This document shows positions 25,761-34,911 of a stretch of 64,000 bases of DNA, piece after piece. Where the stretch lies: assembly GCA_965229645.1 (NCBI GenBank), contig OZ245893.1, positions 1,612,001-1,676,000 of the forward strand, given 5' to 3'. Below the pieces are notes generated by a model, which did not search any database, was not told the DNA's origin, and saw only the letters and a program-made list of their open reading frames with translations. A program made the position numbers and the translations under genes. Every line of letters begins with the position of its first letter. Position 1 is the stretch's first letter. This DNA is from CAXQZM01 sp965229645. Its GTDB lineage: Bacteria; Pseudomonadota; Alphaproteobacteria; UBA7985.

Positions 25761-26771
25761 ATGTTAGCGCGCCAATGGCAAACCCAGCCCTGGCGCCTCA
25801 CGCTTGTGGTGATTGCTGCCCTGTTTTTCACATGGCCAATCCTTGCTGTATGGCCTGAGTGGCTGTTGGAGGTTCTAGGTCGCAAGAAGACCTTCGTTAC
25901 CACCTTCCTCAATGGGTTAACAGTAGCGGGGCTTTATTTCCTGGTTGCCAGCGGTTTTACACTGATCTTTGGGCTGATGCGCAACGTGAATTTGGCCCAT
26001 GGCTCCATGTATCTGCTCGGGGGCTATTTGGGCTATGAAGCTGCGCGAATCACGGACAGCTGGTTACTGGGTGTTGCGGCGGCTTTTGCCGCCCTCGCGA
26101 TGATAGGCGCCCTTCTTCAAATCACCGTATTTCGTCGCCTCCAAGGGGATGATCTGCGTCAAACCTTGGTGTCAATTGGGATTTCCATTATCGCCGCAGA
26201 TCTCATGCTGGCCTATTGGGGCGGAACAACTTATCAGTTTGATATTCCGGAGGCCTTATTTGGCGCGCTTGAACTGCCGATTATATCGACAATCCGGTCC
26301 TCAGGTGATGTTGTCTTTATCAAATATCCACTTTACCGCTTATTTGTTTTGTTGGTTGCCATCGTCATTGGCCTAGCGCTCTGGATTTTCCTTAACCGCA
26401 CGAAGGCTGGTATGATGGTGCGGGCAGGCGTTGATGACCGCATGATGCTGGCTGCCACAGGCGTCAACGTCGATTTGGTCTTTATCTGCGTCTTTGCAAT
26501 TGGGGCTGGTCTTGCGGGGTTAGCTGGCGTTGTTGGTGGGACGGCCCTCTCAATCGCCCCCGGGGAGGATGTGCGTTATCTACTTGCATCCCTGGTTGTT
26601 GTAATCGTCGGCGGCATGGGTTCTATCAGCGGCGCGGCTATTGGGGCGCTGCTGATTGGATTGGCAGAACAGTTTGGCCTGGCCTACTTTCCAACCTATG
26701 GTGTTGTGTTCACCTTTGTAATCATGATCGTCGTCTTGGCCGTACGACCGCAGGGGATTATGGGGCGATGA
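25761..26771 (+). CDS. branched-chain-amino-acid-type ABC transporter permease (LivH-like)
   Basis: This 336-residue inner-membrane permease has the LivH pattern: NGLTVAGLYFLVASGFTLIFG, MRNVNLAHGSMYLLGGYLGY, and near the end IVGGMGSISGAAIGALLIGLAEQF and VRPQGIMGR. About eight to nine membrane helices are predicted, including one extra near the N-terminus (about 12-32). It probably pairs with the next gene to import a small organic solute. The substrate class is unknown, because Liv-type systems also import amides, urea and aromatic acids. It overlaps livM by four bases. Confidence 0.9.
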   Translation: MLARQWQTQPWRLTLVVIAALFFTWPILAVWPEWLLEVLGRKKTFVTTFLNGLTVAGLYFLVASGFTLIFGLMRNVNLAHGSMYLLGGYLGYEAARITDSWLLGVAAAFAALAMIGALLQITVFRRLQGDDLRQTLVSIGISIIAADLMLAYWGGTTYQFDIPEALFGALELPIISTIRSSGDVVFIKYPLYRLFVLLVAIVIGLALWIFLNRTKAGMMVRAGVDDRMMLAATGVNVDLVFICVFAIGAGLAGLAGVVGGTALSIAPGEDVRYLLASLVVVIVGGMGSISGAAIGALLIGLAEQFGLAYFPTYGVVFTFVIMIVVLAVRPQGIMGR

Positions 26772-27805
26772 AGTCGGCCATTCACATCAGTCCTGTTTGG
26801 TTAATAGCTGGCGTCTTTTTGCTGGTTTATCCTTTTCCTGCGAACGACTTTTTCACCGTTCAGGTTGGGGCCTACAGCTTCATTTTGGGCTTAATCGCCC
26901 TCTCATTGATGATCCTCGCGGGCTATGGCGGAATGGTCAGCCTGGCCCAACTAACAGCTGCTGGTTTGGCGGGCTATATTCTGCCCATACTGGGGTCAAA
27001 CACGCAAGAAGTCTTGGGGTTGGGTTGGTCGCTATGGCTGACGATCCCCATCGCGCTTTTAACTGGCGCTTGCTTCAGCGCACTGGTCGGGCTGATCGCT
27101 GTGCGAACCAACGGCATTTACATGATCATGATCACCCTGGCGGTAGCAGTCTCTGTGTTTTTCTTTGCACGTCAGAACTATGAAATTTTCAATGGATTTA
27201 CTGGGTTTGCTGGCATTGACGCACCCGAGCCGTGGGGGGTAAGCCTGCGCAACCCTCTCCCGTTTTACTACCTTTCACTAGGCATCGCCGCCGTTTGCAT
27301 CGTCGCAACGCTCCACTTCGCGCGTTCTCCTTTAGGCCTGGCGCTGCAGGCGGTGCGAGATAACCCGCGCCGTGTTGGTGCTCTTGGCTATTCAGTTGAA
27401 ACCGTGCGGGTCTATGCCTTTTTTCTCTCTGGCCTCATCGCCTCATTTGGCGGTGTTCTGCTGGTTTTTTTCAATGGGCGCATTTCCCCCGGTACAATAG
27501 GGGTGGACGTTGCCATTGATATCTTGATTATTGCAGTGGTGGGCGGCTTGCGTCACCCTTTAGGTCCATTCATCGGGGCGCTTGCGTTCGTGTTGATGGA
27601 AAACTTCGCCATCGATTTAATTGATCGAGAGCGATTTAATACAGTCATTGGCACGGTGTTCTTATGCATTGTGCTATTTTCCTCTGACGGTCTTCTTGGA
27701 GTTTTTCAGCGGCTTCAATCGCGGCTTCAGTTCGTTGGGGAAACCATTGGCGCTTCGTCGACACAGATCAACAAAGCGCTCCATTCATCAAAGGAGGAAT
27801 CATGA
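26768..27805 (+). CDS. branched-chain-amino-acid-type ABC transporter permease (LivM-like)
   Basis: The 345-residue protein has the LivM features: GGMVSLAQLTAAGLAGYILPI, LIAVRTNGIYMIMITLA, SPLGLALQAVRDNPRRVGALGY and VVGGLRHPLGPFIGALAFVLME. Eight or more helices are predicted. It starts as ATGA overlapping livH and ends overlapping the start of the binding-protein gene. The order permease, permease, binding protein, two ATPases matches Liv-type operons. Confidence 0.9.
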   Translation: MKSAIHISPVWLIAGVFLLVYPFPANDFFTVQVGAYSFILGLIALSLMILAGYGGMVSLAQLTAAGLAGYILPILGSNTQEVLGLGWSLWLTIPIALLTGACFSALVGLIAVRTNGIYMIMITLAVAVSVFFFARQNYEIFNGFTGFAGIDAPEPWGVSLRNPLPFYYLSLGIAAVCIVATLHFARSPLGLALQAVRDNPRRVGALGYSVETVRVYAFFLSGLIASFGGVLLVFFNGRISPGTIGVDVAIDILIIAVVGGLRHPLGPFIGALAFVLMENFAIDLIDRERFNTVIGTVFLCIVLFSSDGLLGVFQRLQSRLQFVGETIGASSTQINKALHSSKEES

Positions 27806-29049
27806 TGAAAAATAAATCTCTAAAGCTAGGCGCATCAATTGCGGCTATTCTGACTGCAACACCTGTTGTGGCAGAAGACGTGACGATTGGCGCCGTTGCG
27901 GTTTTGGAAGGTGCCTTTGCTGTTCTGGGCGAGGAAGGTTTGCGAGGTGTAGAACTTGCGCTGCAAGAATTTGACTACACCGCTGGTGGTCTGTCCATTG
28001 AGCTTATCACTGGTGCAACCGATGCATCCCCTGACAGCGCGGTGCGTGCGGTTCGCAAGCTTGTGGAACAAGATGGCGCCCCAATCGTTATTGGACCTTT
28101 ATCTGGTTCGGAAGGCCTGGCGGTTCGTGATTATGCGAAGACCCAGCCTGAAACCACCTTCATCAACGGCGTTTCAGCGGCACAAGATACAACCCTGCGT
28201 GATCCTGCAGACAATTTCTTCCGCTTCTCCACCGAAGGGGCGCAATGGATGGCTGGCTTGGGCGAATATGCTTACAACGAAAAAGGGTATGAGAGCGTGG
28301 CTGTCTTGGCCGAAGATTACTCCTTCCCCTACACGCAAGTCTTTGGCTTCCTAGAACCGTTCTGCCGTGCTGGTGGCACTTCGCCCCAGGATGCGCGGTT
28401 CTTCGTTCCTATCGGTAACAAGGACTATAGTTCTGTAATTGCCGCACTGCCGGACGATGTTGATGCGATTTTTGTGGCCTTAGGCGGCGCAGATGCTGTC
28501 AACTTCTTGAGCCAATATGAGCAAGCTGGCGGTGATCTGCCACTGATCGGTGGGTCCATCACTGTTGACCAAACCGTTTTGGGCTCAGAAGGTCGGGCAC
28601 GTGATTTCATCATTGGCACCCCCTCCGCAGGCCCCATCTCTGATACTTGGGATAACGAAGGTTGGAACGCTTTTGTGGCAGACTATCAGGCCGCTTTCCC
28701 CAATGGTTTCCCCACGCCATCACTCTTTGCCCATGGTTACTATATCAATACAAAGGCAGCCTTGCTTGCGCTTGATGAAGTAGGCGGTGATCTATCTGAT
28801 GGTGGCGAAGTGTTCCGCGCGGCCCTCTCTGAACTGTCTTTTGAGACACCCACGGGTATGGTAAGTCTGGATGAGCGGCGCCAAGCCATCGCTGACATCT
28901 TCTTGACCGAAGTTGTTGAGGGGCCGGATGGCAGCCTGGTGAACAGCACTGTATCCATAACCCCGCAGGTCAGCCAAACCTTTGGCCTAACCTATGCGGA
29001 TTTCCTGGATTACGGCCCTGTAAGCCGCGAAAACCCCGTTTGCGAATAG
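27802..29049 (+). CDS. periplasmic solute-binding protein of the ABC importer (LivK-like)
   Basis: The 415-residue protein has a signal peptide cleaved near VVAEDV (about residue 25) and a type I periplasmic binding fold: TIGAVAVLEGAFAVLGEEGLRGVELALQEF, VIGPLSGSEGLAVRDY, AVLAEDYSFPYTQVFGF. A perfect AAAGGAGG precedes the ATG at 27802, so it is probably the most strongly translated gene of the operon, as usual for binding proteins. The ligand cannot be read, but the ligand would be shared with the neighbouring TIM-barrel proteins if these are sensors or enzymes for it. Confidence 0.9.
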   Translation: MMKNKSLKLGASIAAILTATPVVAEDVTIGAVAVLEGAFAVLGEEGLRGVELALQEFDYTAGGLSIELITGATDASPDSAVRAVRKLVEQDGAPIVIGPLSGSEGLAVRDYAKTQPETTFINGVSAAQDTTLRDPADNFFRFSTEGAQWMAGLGEYAYNEKGYESVAVLAEDYSFPYTQVFGFLEPFCRAGGTSPQDARFFVPIGNKDYSSVIAALPDDVDAIFVALGGADAVNFLSQYEQAGGDLPLIGGSITVDQTVLGSEGRARDFIIGTPSAGPISDTWDNEGWNAFVADYQAAFPNGFPTPSLFAHGYYINTKAALLALDEVGGDLSDGGEVFRAALSELSFETPTGMVSLDERRQAIADIFLTEVVEGPDGSLVNSTVSITPQVSQTFGLTYADFLDYGPVSRENPVCE

Positions 29050-29079
29050 GCCTAATTTCCCCTTCCCATCGATCCAAGA

Positions 29080-29856
29080 ATGCAAAGAGGTGACGTCCTC
29101 TCCCGCCTCCAGTCTGCTGGCCAATATGCTCTGGAGATTGAGGCGGTCAGTCGTCATTTCGGCGCACTTGTCGCTCTTGCGGACATTAATTTGGCCGTCA
29201 GGGCCGGAGAGCGCCGCGCCATTCTTGGATCAAACGGGGCCGGGAAAACCACACTGTTCAATGCCATAACGGGGGATTTCCCCGTTACAGCTGGCCGCAT
29301 TCGATTTTTCGGGGAGGACGTTACCGCCCTCCCTTCATTTGAAAGAATTCGGCGAGGATTGCGGCGGACGTATCAAATCTCGCTCTTATTCGACAACATG
29401 ACGGTCCGGGAAAATCTGTTGGTTGCCTGTCGCGGGGTGTCTCCTACACGCATGTCGCTTAGGCGTTTTGGCGCCAGCGACCCTGCTGAAGAAATGGCAG
29501 ACCTCCTCGCCAGATCCGTCTATTTGCACGATGAATTGAATACCACTGTCGGGGTCCTGAGCTACGGCAAACAGAGACAGTTGGAGATCGGTATGGCGCT
29601 TTCAGGGGCGCCGCGATTTATTTTATTTGATGAGCCTGCAGCCGGTCTTTCCCCCTCTGAGCGAACTGAATTAATACACATTCTAGAATCCCTTCCCTCA
29701 CATATTGGCTTCATAATAATTGAGCATGACATGGATGTGGCCTTGCGCCTTGCTGACCATATTTCCATGATGCACAATGGTCGTGTCTTTAAGGAAGGTA
29801 CGGCAGAAGAAATTAAGCGCGACCCCGAGGTTCAGGCGCTTTACTTAGGAAGCTAA
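29080..29856 (+). CDS. ABC transporter ATP-binding protein (LivG-like)
   Basis: The 258-residue ATPase has Walker A GSNGAGKTT, signature LSYGKQRQLEIG, and Walker B with LFDEPAAGLSPSE. The C-terminal region EGTAEEIKRDPEVQALYLGS is typical of LivG. It should form a heterodimer with the ATPase half of the next protein on the LivHM-like permeases. All catalytic motifs look intact. It follows the binding-protein gene after 30 bases. Confidence 0.9.
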   Translation: MQRGDVLSRLQSAGQYALEIEAVSRHFGALVALADINLAVRAGERRAILGSNGAGKTTLFNAITGDFPVTAGRIRFFGEDVTALPSFERIRRGLRRTYQISLLFDNMTVRENLLVACRGVSPTRMSLRRFGASDPAEEMADLLARSVYLHDELNTTVGVLSYGKQRQLEIGMALSGAPRFILFDEPAAGLSPSERTELIHILESLPSHIGFIIIEHDMDVALRLADHISMMHNGRVFKEGTAEEIKRDPEVQALYLGS

Positions 29857-29862
29857 CATTTC

Positions 29863-31980
29863 ATGGCCTTGCAAGAAACAACCTTGTTATTGGTTAGCAG
29901 CCTTCATGTTTACTACGGCGCATCTCACGCGCTGCAGGGAGTTGATATTAAGCTCGGTCGGGGCGTCCACGCGGTCTTGGGCAGAAATGGTATGGGTAAG
30001 ACAACCCTATGCAACGCCATTATGGGTCTTGTGCCCCTTAGATCTGGTTCAATCAAATTTAATGGCGAGAGTATCACGGGTCAAAGCCCCAATCAAATTG
30101 CCTCAAAGGGTATTGGCTACACCCCTCAGGGGCGCAAACTTTGGCCGTCTTTGAGTGTTGATGAACATTTGCGTCTATGTGCTGTTGCCAACAGCCCCTG
30201 GACCATTGAGCGGATCTACGACACTTTCCCCAGACTGGCGGAGCGCAGGTCGAATGGCGGCGCACAGCTCTCAGGCGGTGAACAGCAAATGCTGGCTATC
30301 GCCCGCGCGCTGCTCCCCGGTCCACGCCTGTTGATCATGGATGAGCCGACCGAGGGTCTTGCCCCCGTTATTGTCGATCAAGTTGTTGCCTTGTTGCAGA
30401 CTCTTGGGGCCTCAGATGAGGTATCGATCTTGTTGGTGGAACAGAATCTTTCCGTTGCCACATCGGTGGCGCAGGACATTTCTATCATGGTCAATGGTCG
30501 TGTCTCAATGGTCTTGCCCGCTGCCCAGCTAGCCGTCGACAGGGCACTGCAAGAAAGGCTACTTGGCGTAGGCGGCCATGGTCATGATGAAGTGGACGTT
30601 CAGACGACGACCTCTCCCGAACAGGAAGCGGGGCTGGATCTAAGTGATGATCAAACGGAAGCAGTCCCAATTCTATCACAGAACGATTATGTGCCGCCCC
30701 CGCGCTGGCCTTCATCCCAAACACCCAGCGTTGCATCGGCAGGCGTGCCGCACACCCCGCCGTCGATTTCACCTGTGGGGCAATCGGTTTTGGTGGCGGG
30801 CACCTTTGACACCAAAGCACGCGAGCTATTGTTCATTCGGGACCGTTTGCGGACACAAAACCTGCCTGTCAAAACCGTTGACCTTTCTACCTCAGGCAAA
30901 CCTTCATCAGCAGACATCCCCCCCCATCAAGTTGCCGCCTATCACCCTGGTGGCTTGAGCGCAGTTATTACTGGCGACCGAGGGACTTCTGTCGCTGCAA
31001 TGGCGGACGCATTTGAGAATTTTGTCGGACAAGCCGATACGATTTTGGGTTTAATCTCTGCTGCAGGCTCTGGCGGAACCGCTTTGGCAACGCCCGCCAT
31101 GCGTGCGCTGCCTATCGGTATTCCAAAGGTTATGATTTCTACTGTCGCATCAGGCGATGTCGGGGCCTATGTGGGGCCTAGCGACATCATGATGATGTAC
31201 TCTGTCACGGATGTTCAGGGCATTCACCAAATTTCTGCAAAAATACTTGCCAATGGCGCCGATGCCCTGGCAGGCTCTATTCGCTTTTGCCGCAGCAACC
31301 CCATTGAACTACCACCACAAAAACCCGCAATCGGACTGACCATGTTTGGGGTTACAACCCCTGCGGTCCAGTCGATCGTTGATCAGCTTGAAACTGTCTA
31401 CGAATGCTTGGTATTTCACGCCACGGGGACTGGCGGGCAATCGATGGAAAAGCTTGTGGATAGTGGATTGATCGGTGCGGCCATTGATCTTTCTACGACA
31501 GAGGTTTGCGATTTGCTGATGGGGGGCGTTATGCCCGCAACCCAGGATCGTTTTGGCGCCTTTATCCGCACCCGCGTCCCCTATCTGGGGTCCGTAGGGG
31601 CTCTGGATATGGTAAATTGGCAGGCTCCCCCTACAGTGCCCTCCGCCTATGCTGGACGGCAATTTTATGAACATAACCCCCAAGTCACCCTTATGCGCAC
31701 CACAGCGCAGGAAAGCACACAGATAGGCAACTGGATTGCCGAACGGCTCAACCTCATGACTGGACCAGTGCGCTTCCTTCTCCCATTGCAGGGGGTTTCA
31801 GCGTTGGATGCAGCTGGGCAGCCTTTTGATGATCCAGTGGCGCGTCAAACTCTGTTTGATGCCATTCAGACCACGTTTGATCCTGCACCAAATCGCAAAT
31901 TGATTGAGGTAGATGCCCATATCAATGATGCCAAATTTACCACAGCTGCTCTAGCAGCCTTCGCCGAAATAACAGCTTAA
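29863..31980 (+). CDS. LivF-like ABC ATPase fused to a UPF0261 (Tm-1 N-terminal-like) domain
   Basis: Residues 1-235 are a complete LivF ATPase: Walker A GRNGMGKTT, signature LSGGEQQMLAIARAL, Walker B LLIMDEPTEGLAP. A proline-rich linker (about 236-305) leads to a full UPF0261 domain (about 309-705): VLVAGTFDTKARELLFIRD, ITGDRGTSVAAMADAF, FGVTTPAVQSIV, HATGTGGQSMEKLVDSG. UPF0261 resembles the N-terminal half of the plant antiviral protein Tm-1 and has no settled bacterial function. In bacteria it is usually a separate gene beside a TIM-barrel gene like the next one. The fusion ties it to an importer. Confidence 0.88.
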   Translation: MALQETTLLLVSSLHVYYGASHALQGVDIKLGRGVHAVLGRNGMGKTTLCNAIMGLVPLRSGSIKFNGESITGQSPNQIASKGIGYTPQGRKLWPSLSVDEHLRLCAVANSPWTIERIYDTFPRLAERRSNGGAQLSGGEQQMLAIARALLPGPRLLIMDEPTEGLAPVIVDQVVALLQTLGASDEVSILLVEQNLSVATSVAQDISIMVNGRVSMVLPAAQLAVDRALQERLLGVGGHGHDEVDVQTTTSPEQEAGLDLSDDQTEAVPILSQNDYVPPPRWPSSQTPSVASAGVPHTPPSISPVGQSVLVAGTFDTKARELLFIRDRLRTQNLPVKTVDLSTSGKPSSADIPPHQVAAYHPGGLSAVITGDRGTSVAAMADAFENFVGQADTILGLISAAGSGGTALATPAMRALPIGIPKVMISTVASGDVGAYVGPSDIMMMYSVTDVQGIHQISAKILANGADALAGSIRFCRSNPIELPPQKPAIGLTMFGVTTPAVQSIVDQLETVYECLVFHATGTGGQSMEKLVDSGLIGAAIDLSTTEVCDLLMGGVMPATQDRFGAFIRTRVPYLGSVGALDMVNWQAPPTVPSAYAGRQFYEHNPQVTLMRTTAQESTQIGNWIAERLNLMTGPVRFLLPLQGVSALDAAGQPFDDPVARQTLFDAIQTTFDPAPNRKLIEVDAHINDAKFTTAALAAFAEITA

Positions 31981-31989
31981 GGAACCTCT

Positions 31990-32827
31990 ATGCCTACTTT
32001 CGATCGCGCCAGTTTGATGTCCAAATTTAGAGCCATGAAGGCTGACGGTGTTCCCATCATTGGGGGGGGGGGCGGGCACGGGTCTGTCCGCCAAGTGTGA
32101 AGAGGCGGGAGGCATTGATCTTATTGTCGTTTACAATTCTGGCCGCTATCGAATGGCAGGACGTGGCTCTCTGGCTGGTTTATTGGCTTATGGAAACGCT
32201 AATGAAATTGTCATGGATATAGCCATGGAAGTTCTCCCTATGGCGCCTAAGACACCTGTTCTGGCAGGTGTCAACGGAACCGATCCCTTTTGTAACTTTG
32301 ATGTCTTTCTAACGGACCTCAAGCGGCTAGGTTTTGCAGGCATACAGAACTTTCCCACCGTTGGATTGATCGACGGAACCTTTCGGGCCAATCTTGAAGA
32401 AACAGGTATGTCCTATGCATTAGAGGTGGACTTGGTCGCGCGCGCGCGGACTCACGACATGCTGACGACGCCTTATGTATTTTCGGCGCAAGATGCCGAT
32501 GCCATGGCGCGTGCGGGCGCTGACATTATTGTTGTGCACCTTGGCCTAACAACTGGGGGGGCAATTGGCGCAGAAACTGCCTTAAAGTTGAAAAATTGTC
32601 CTACCATAGTTGACGAGTGGGCAGAGGCTGCATTGATCGTTAACCCAGATGCAATCATTCTAGTTCATGGTGGACCCGTTGCATCCCCAGAAGACGCCGA
32701 ATTTGTACTCAAAAACACCCAAAATTGCCACGGCTTCTATGGCGCCTCCTCCATGGAACGTCTACCATCAGAAGAGGCTTTAACTCGTCAGACACGGGTG
32801 TTTAAGTCGATCAGTATGAGACTTTAG
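31990..32827 (+). CDS. PEP_hydrolase/Tm-1-type TIM-barrel protein with a frameshift in a G11 tract
   Basis: Family members begin with a conserved IIGGGAGTGLSAKCEEAGG loop. Here the ATG at 31990 (MPTFDRASLMSKFRAMKADG) leads to VPIIGG and then a run of eleven G residues (32062-32072) that shifts the frame. Ten G would join it to the downstream frame, which continues without interruption: NSGRYRMAGRGSLAGLLAYGN, VLAGVNGTDPF, GIQNFPTVGLIDG, ILVHGGPVASPEDAEF, FYGASSMERLP. The gene may be phase-variable, a recent mutant, or misread. It directly follows the ATPase fusion gene. Confidence 0.8.
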
Positions 32828-32844
32828 AGGCAGGAGATTAACCC

Positions 32845-34461
32845 ATGAACAATACACTTATTACCTCGGCCATTGCCCTCTTTGTCCTAGTTTTTGTCGT
32901 GATTTGGCTCATCAATCTATTTTATCTGCGAGGAGAGTCTAATCGCGCGTACGTCCGCACTGGTTTTGGCGGTCGCAAGGTAATTATGGACGGCGGCATG
33001 TTCGTTTTGCCGGTTTTACACCGCATTATGCCAATCAGCCTGGGGTTATCGAAGGTCACGATCCAAGTTGAAAAGGAGGCTGCCCTTATTACCGCTGATC
33101 GCATGCGGGTCGATGTGGATGCTGAATTCTTCTTGCGGGTGAAGCCAGAGGCCGAGTCTGTGGCACTGGCTGCGGCAACTTTAGGGGCGTTGACCAACAG
33201 GCCAGAGGATTTGGCCACTTTTTATGAGAGTGAGTTTTTGGGCGCCTTGCGCGCCGTGGCTTCCGGCAAAGAGCTAAATGCCCTCCATGAGCAACGGGCA
33301 GAGGTCGTTACCACTTTGGCCTCGCACATTGCGCCGGTCCTCGCTGCAAATGGGCTAGAGCTATCTTCTGTTGCTATCCGCAATTTAGATCAAACACCTC
33401 TAGAATATTTCAATCCAGCCAACCGCTTTGATGCTGAGGGTCTTACCAAGCTAATTGATACAGTAGAGGAGCGGCGGCAACTGCGCAACGCGATAGAGCA
33501 GAAGTCAGCTGTTTCTATACGAGAGGCGAACTTAGCTGCAGAAAAAGAAACCCTGGCCCTTGAGCGCGAGAGCCAAATGGCCAAGTTGGAGCAAGAACGA
33601 GAAGTTGAAATTCGTAAAGCGGCCCAATCCGCAGAAATTGCCAAAGAACAATCGACAAAATCTGCAGAGGCAGAGGCCGCGCGCATTGCTGGAGTTCAGT
33701 CCACCAACCAGCGAGAGATTGCAGCGCGAGAAGAGGTGGAACGCGCCCGCTATGCTTCCGAAAAAGCCTTAGACGAGAGTCGCATCCAGCGAGAGCAAGA
33801 ACTCCGACGTTTGGAAATTGAGCGAGAAAAATTCGTTGATATTCAAAAGCTGGAAACGGCCATTGAAGTACTGGCCAAATCTGTCGAAGAAGCAGACGCG
33901 CAGGTGAAGGCGGAAAAGCAACTAGCAGCAGCTGCTAAATCTAAAGAGATTGTTTCCACGGCCAAGGTTTTGGGCGCAGCAGAACGAGAAGCTGCCGTAT
34001 CGAAAGTGGATATCGAACGAGAGACTTCAGCTGAGCAACTGCGCGCTGCTGTGGCCGCAGAGGCGGAGCGTTTGCGTAATGAGGCCGAAAATGTCTTGAC
34101 CGAGGATGCCCGTGCCGGCCGTCTGCGCGCGCAATTGATAGCCAAACTAGAAAGCGTCATCGCCGAGACCGTCAAACCCATTGAGAAAATCGACGGCATC
34201 AAAATGGTACATATGTCAGGTGGCCATCCAAGCGCAGGCCGCACACCTACCGATGAAGTGATTGACAGCGCGCTGAGATACCGTGTGCAGGCTCCCATAA
34301 TTGATGAGTTGATGAAGGAAATTGGTGTGGAAGGCGCAAACGTCTCAAAAATGGGTGATATCATGCGTGCGGCCAGGGATGCCCAAAGCCTTGCAAAAGA
34401 CGTCAAACCTTCAGGCGTCAAACCTTCAGAAGCCTCCACCATGGAGGAAAAAGATGATTAA
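32845..34461 (+). CDS. flotillin-like SPFH-domain membrane protein
   Basis: The 538-residue protein has one N-terminal membrane helix (about 5-27), an SPFH domain (about 40-200: AYVRTGFGGRKVIMDGG, ALITADRMRVDVDAEFFLRV) and a long coiled coil rich in AE and KE repeats (about 215-430). The C-terminal part includes KIDGIKMVHMSGG. It resembles YqiK-type flotillins, which assemble into membrane scaffolds. A short tandem repeat encodes KPSGVKPSE near the end. The start has AGGAG upstream. Its presence in an importer operon is unusual. Confidence 0.87.
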   Translation: MNNTLITSAIALFVLVFVVIWLINLFYLRGESNRAYVRTGFGGRKVIMDGGMFVLPVLHRIMPISLGLSKVTIQVEKEAALITADRMRVDVDAEFFLRVKPEAESVALAAATLGALTNRPEDLATFYESEFLGALRAVASGKELNALHEQRAEVVTTLASHIAPVLAANGLELSSVAIRNLDQTPLEYFNPANRFDAEGLTKLIDTVEERRQLRNAIEQKSAVSIREANLAAEKETLALERESQMAKLEQEREVEIRKAAQSAEIAKEQSTKSAEAEAARIAGVQSTNQREIAAREEVERARYASEKALDESRIQREQELRRLEIEREKFVDIQKLETAIEVLAKSVEEADAQVKAEKQLAAAAKSKEIVSTAKVLGAAEREAAVSKVDIERETSAEQLRAAVAAEAERLRNEAENVLTEDARAGRLRAQLIAKLESVIAETVKPIEKIDGIKMVHMSGGHPSAGRTPTDEVIDSALRYRVQAPIIDELMKEIGVEGANVSKMGDIMRAARDAQSLAKDVKPSGVKPSEASTMEEKDD

Positions 34462-34888
34462 GGTGGACGTTACCTCCGTTGTGCCGGCGTCCATCGACCG
34501 AGTTTGGGATGTGGTGCGGGATTTCAATGCCATGCCGCTCTGGCACCCCTTGATCAAGGAATGCCGGATCGAAACCGGCGCACCGTCCGATCAAATCGGG
34601 TGTGTCCGCAATTTCTATCTTACCGATGGTACGCACATACGCGAAAAACTCCTTTCTCTGTCCGATCTGGATTACAGCTTCTCTTACTGTATCTTAACTG
34701 CTGACGTACCCTTGCAAAACTACCACGCGGGCCTGACTCTGACACGGATCACCGATGGCAACCATACCTTTGGCCATTGGTGGGCTAACTTTGATGTGCC
34801 TCAGGGTCAGGAACAGGAGCTTTCCGAAGTGGTGTCCCAAAGCGTTTTCCAAGATGGCTTCAACGCCTTGAAGGAACGATTTCAATAA
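34454..34888 (+). CDS. SRPBCC-family (polyketide cyclase/START-like) protein
   Basis: The 144-residue protein has the helix-grip fold pattern of the SRPBCC superfamily, beginning VTSVVPASIDRVWDVVRDFN with MPLWHPLIKECRIE, and ending with a long helix EVVSQSVFQDGFNALKERF. Such proteins bind hydrophobic ligands. The ATG at 34454 lies inside the end of the SPFH gene and has GGAGGAAA before it. It is the last gene of the island operon, and it suggests a hydrophobic or aromatic small molecule as cargo. Confidence 0.82.
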   Translation: MIKVDVTSVVPASIDRVWDVVRDFNAMPLWHPLIKECRIETGAPSDQIGCVRNFYLTDGTHIREKLLSLSDLDYSFSYCILTADVPLQNYHAGLTLTRITDGNHTFGHWWANFDVPQGQEQELSEVVSQSVFQDGFNALKERFQ

Positions 34889-34911
34889 TTTGTGCTTCCG
34901 CCCATTCAGAG

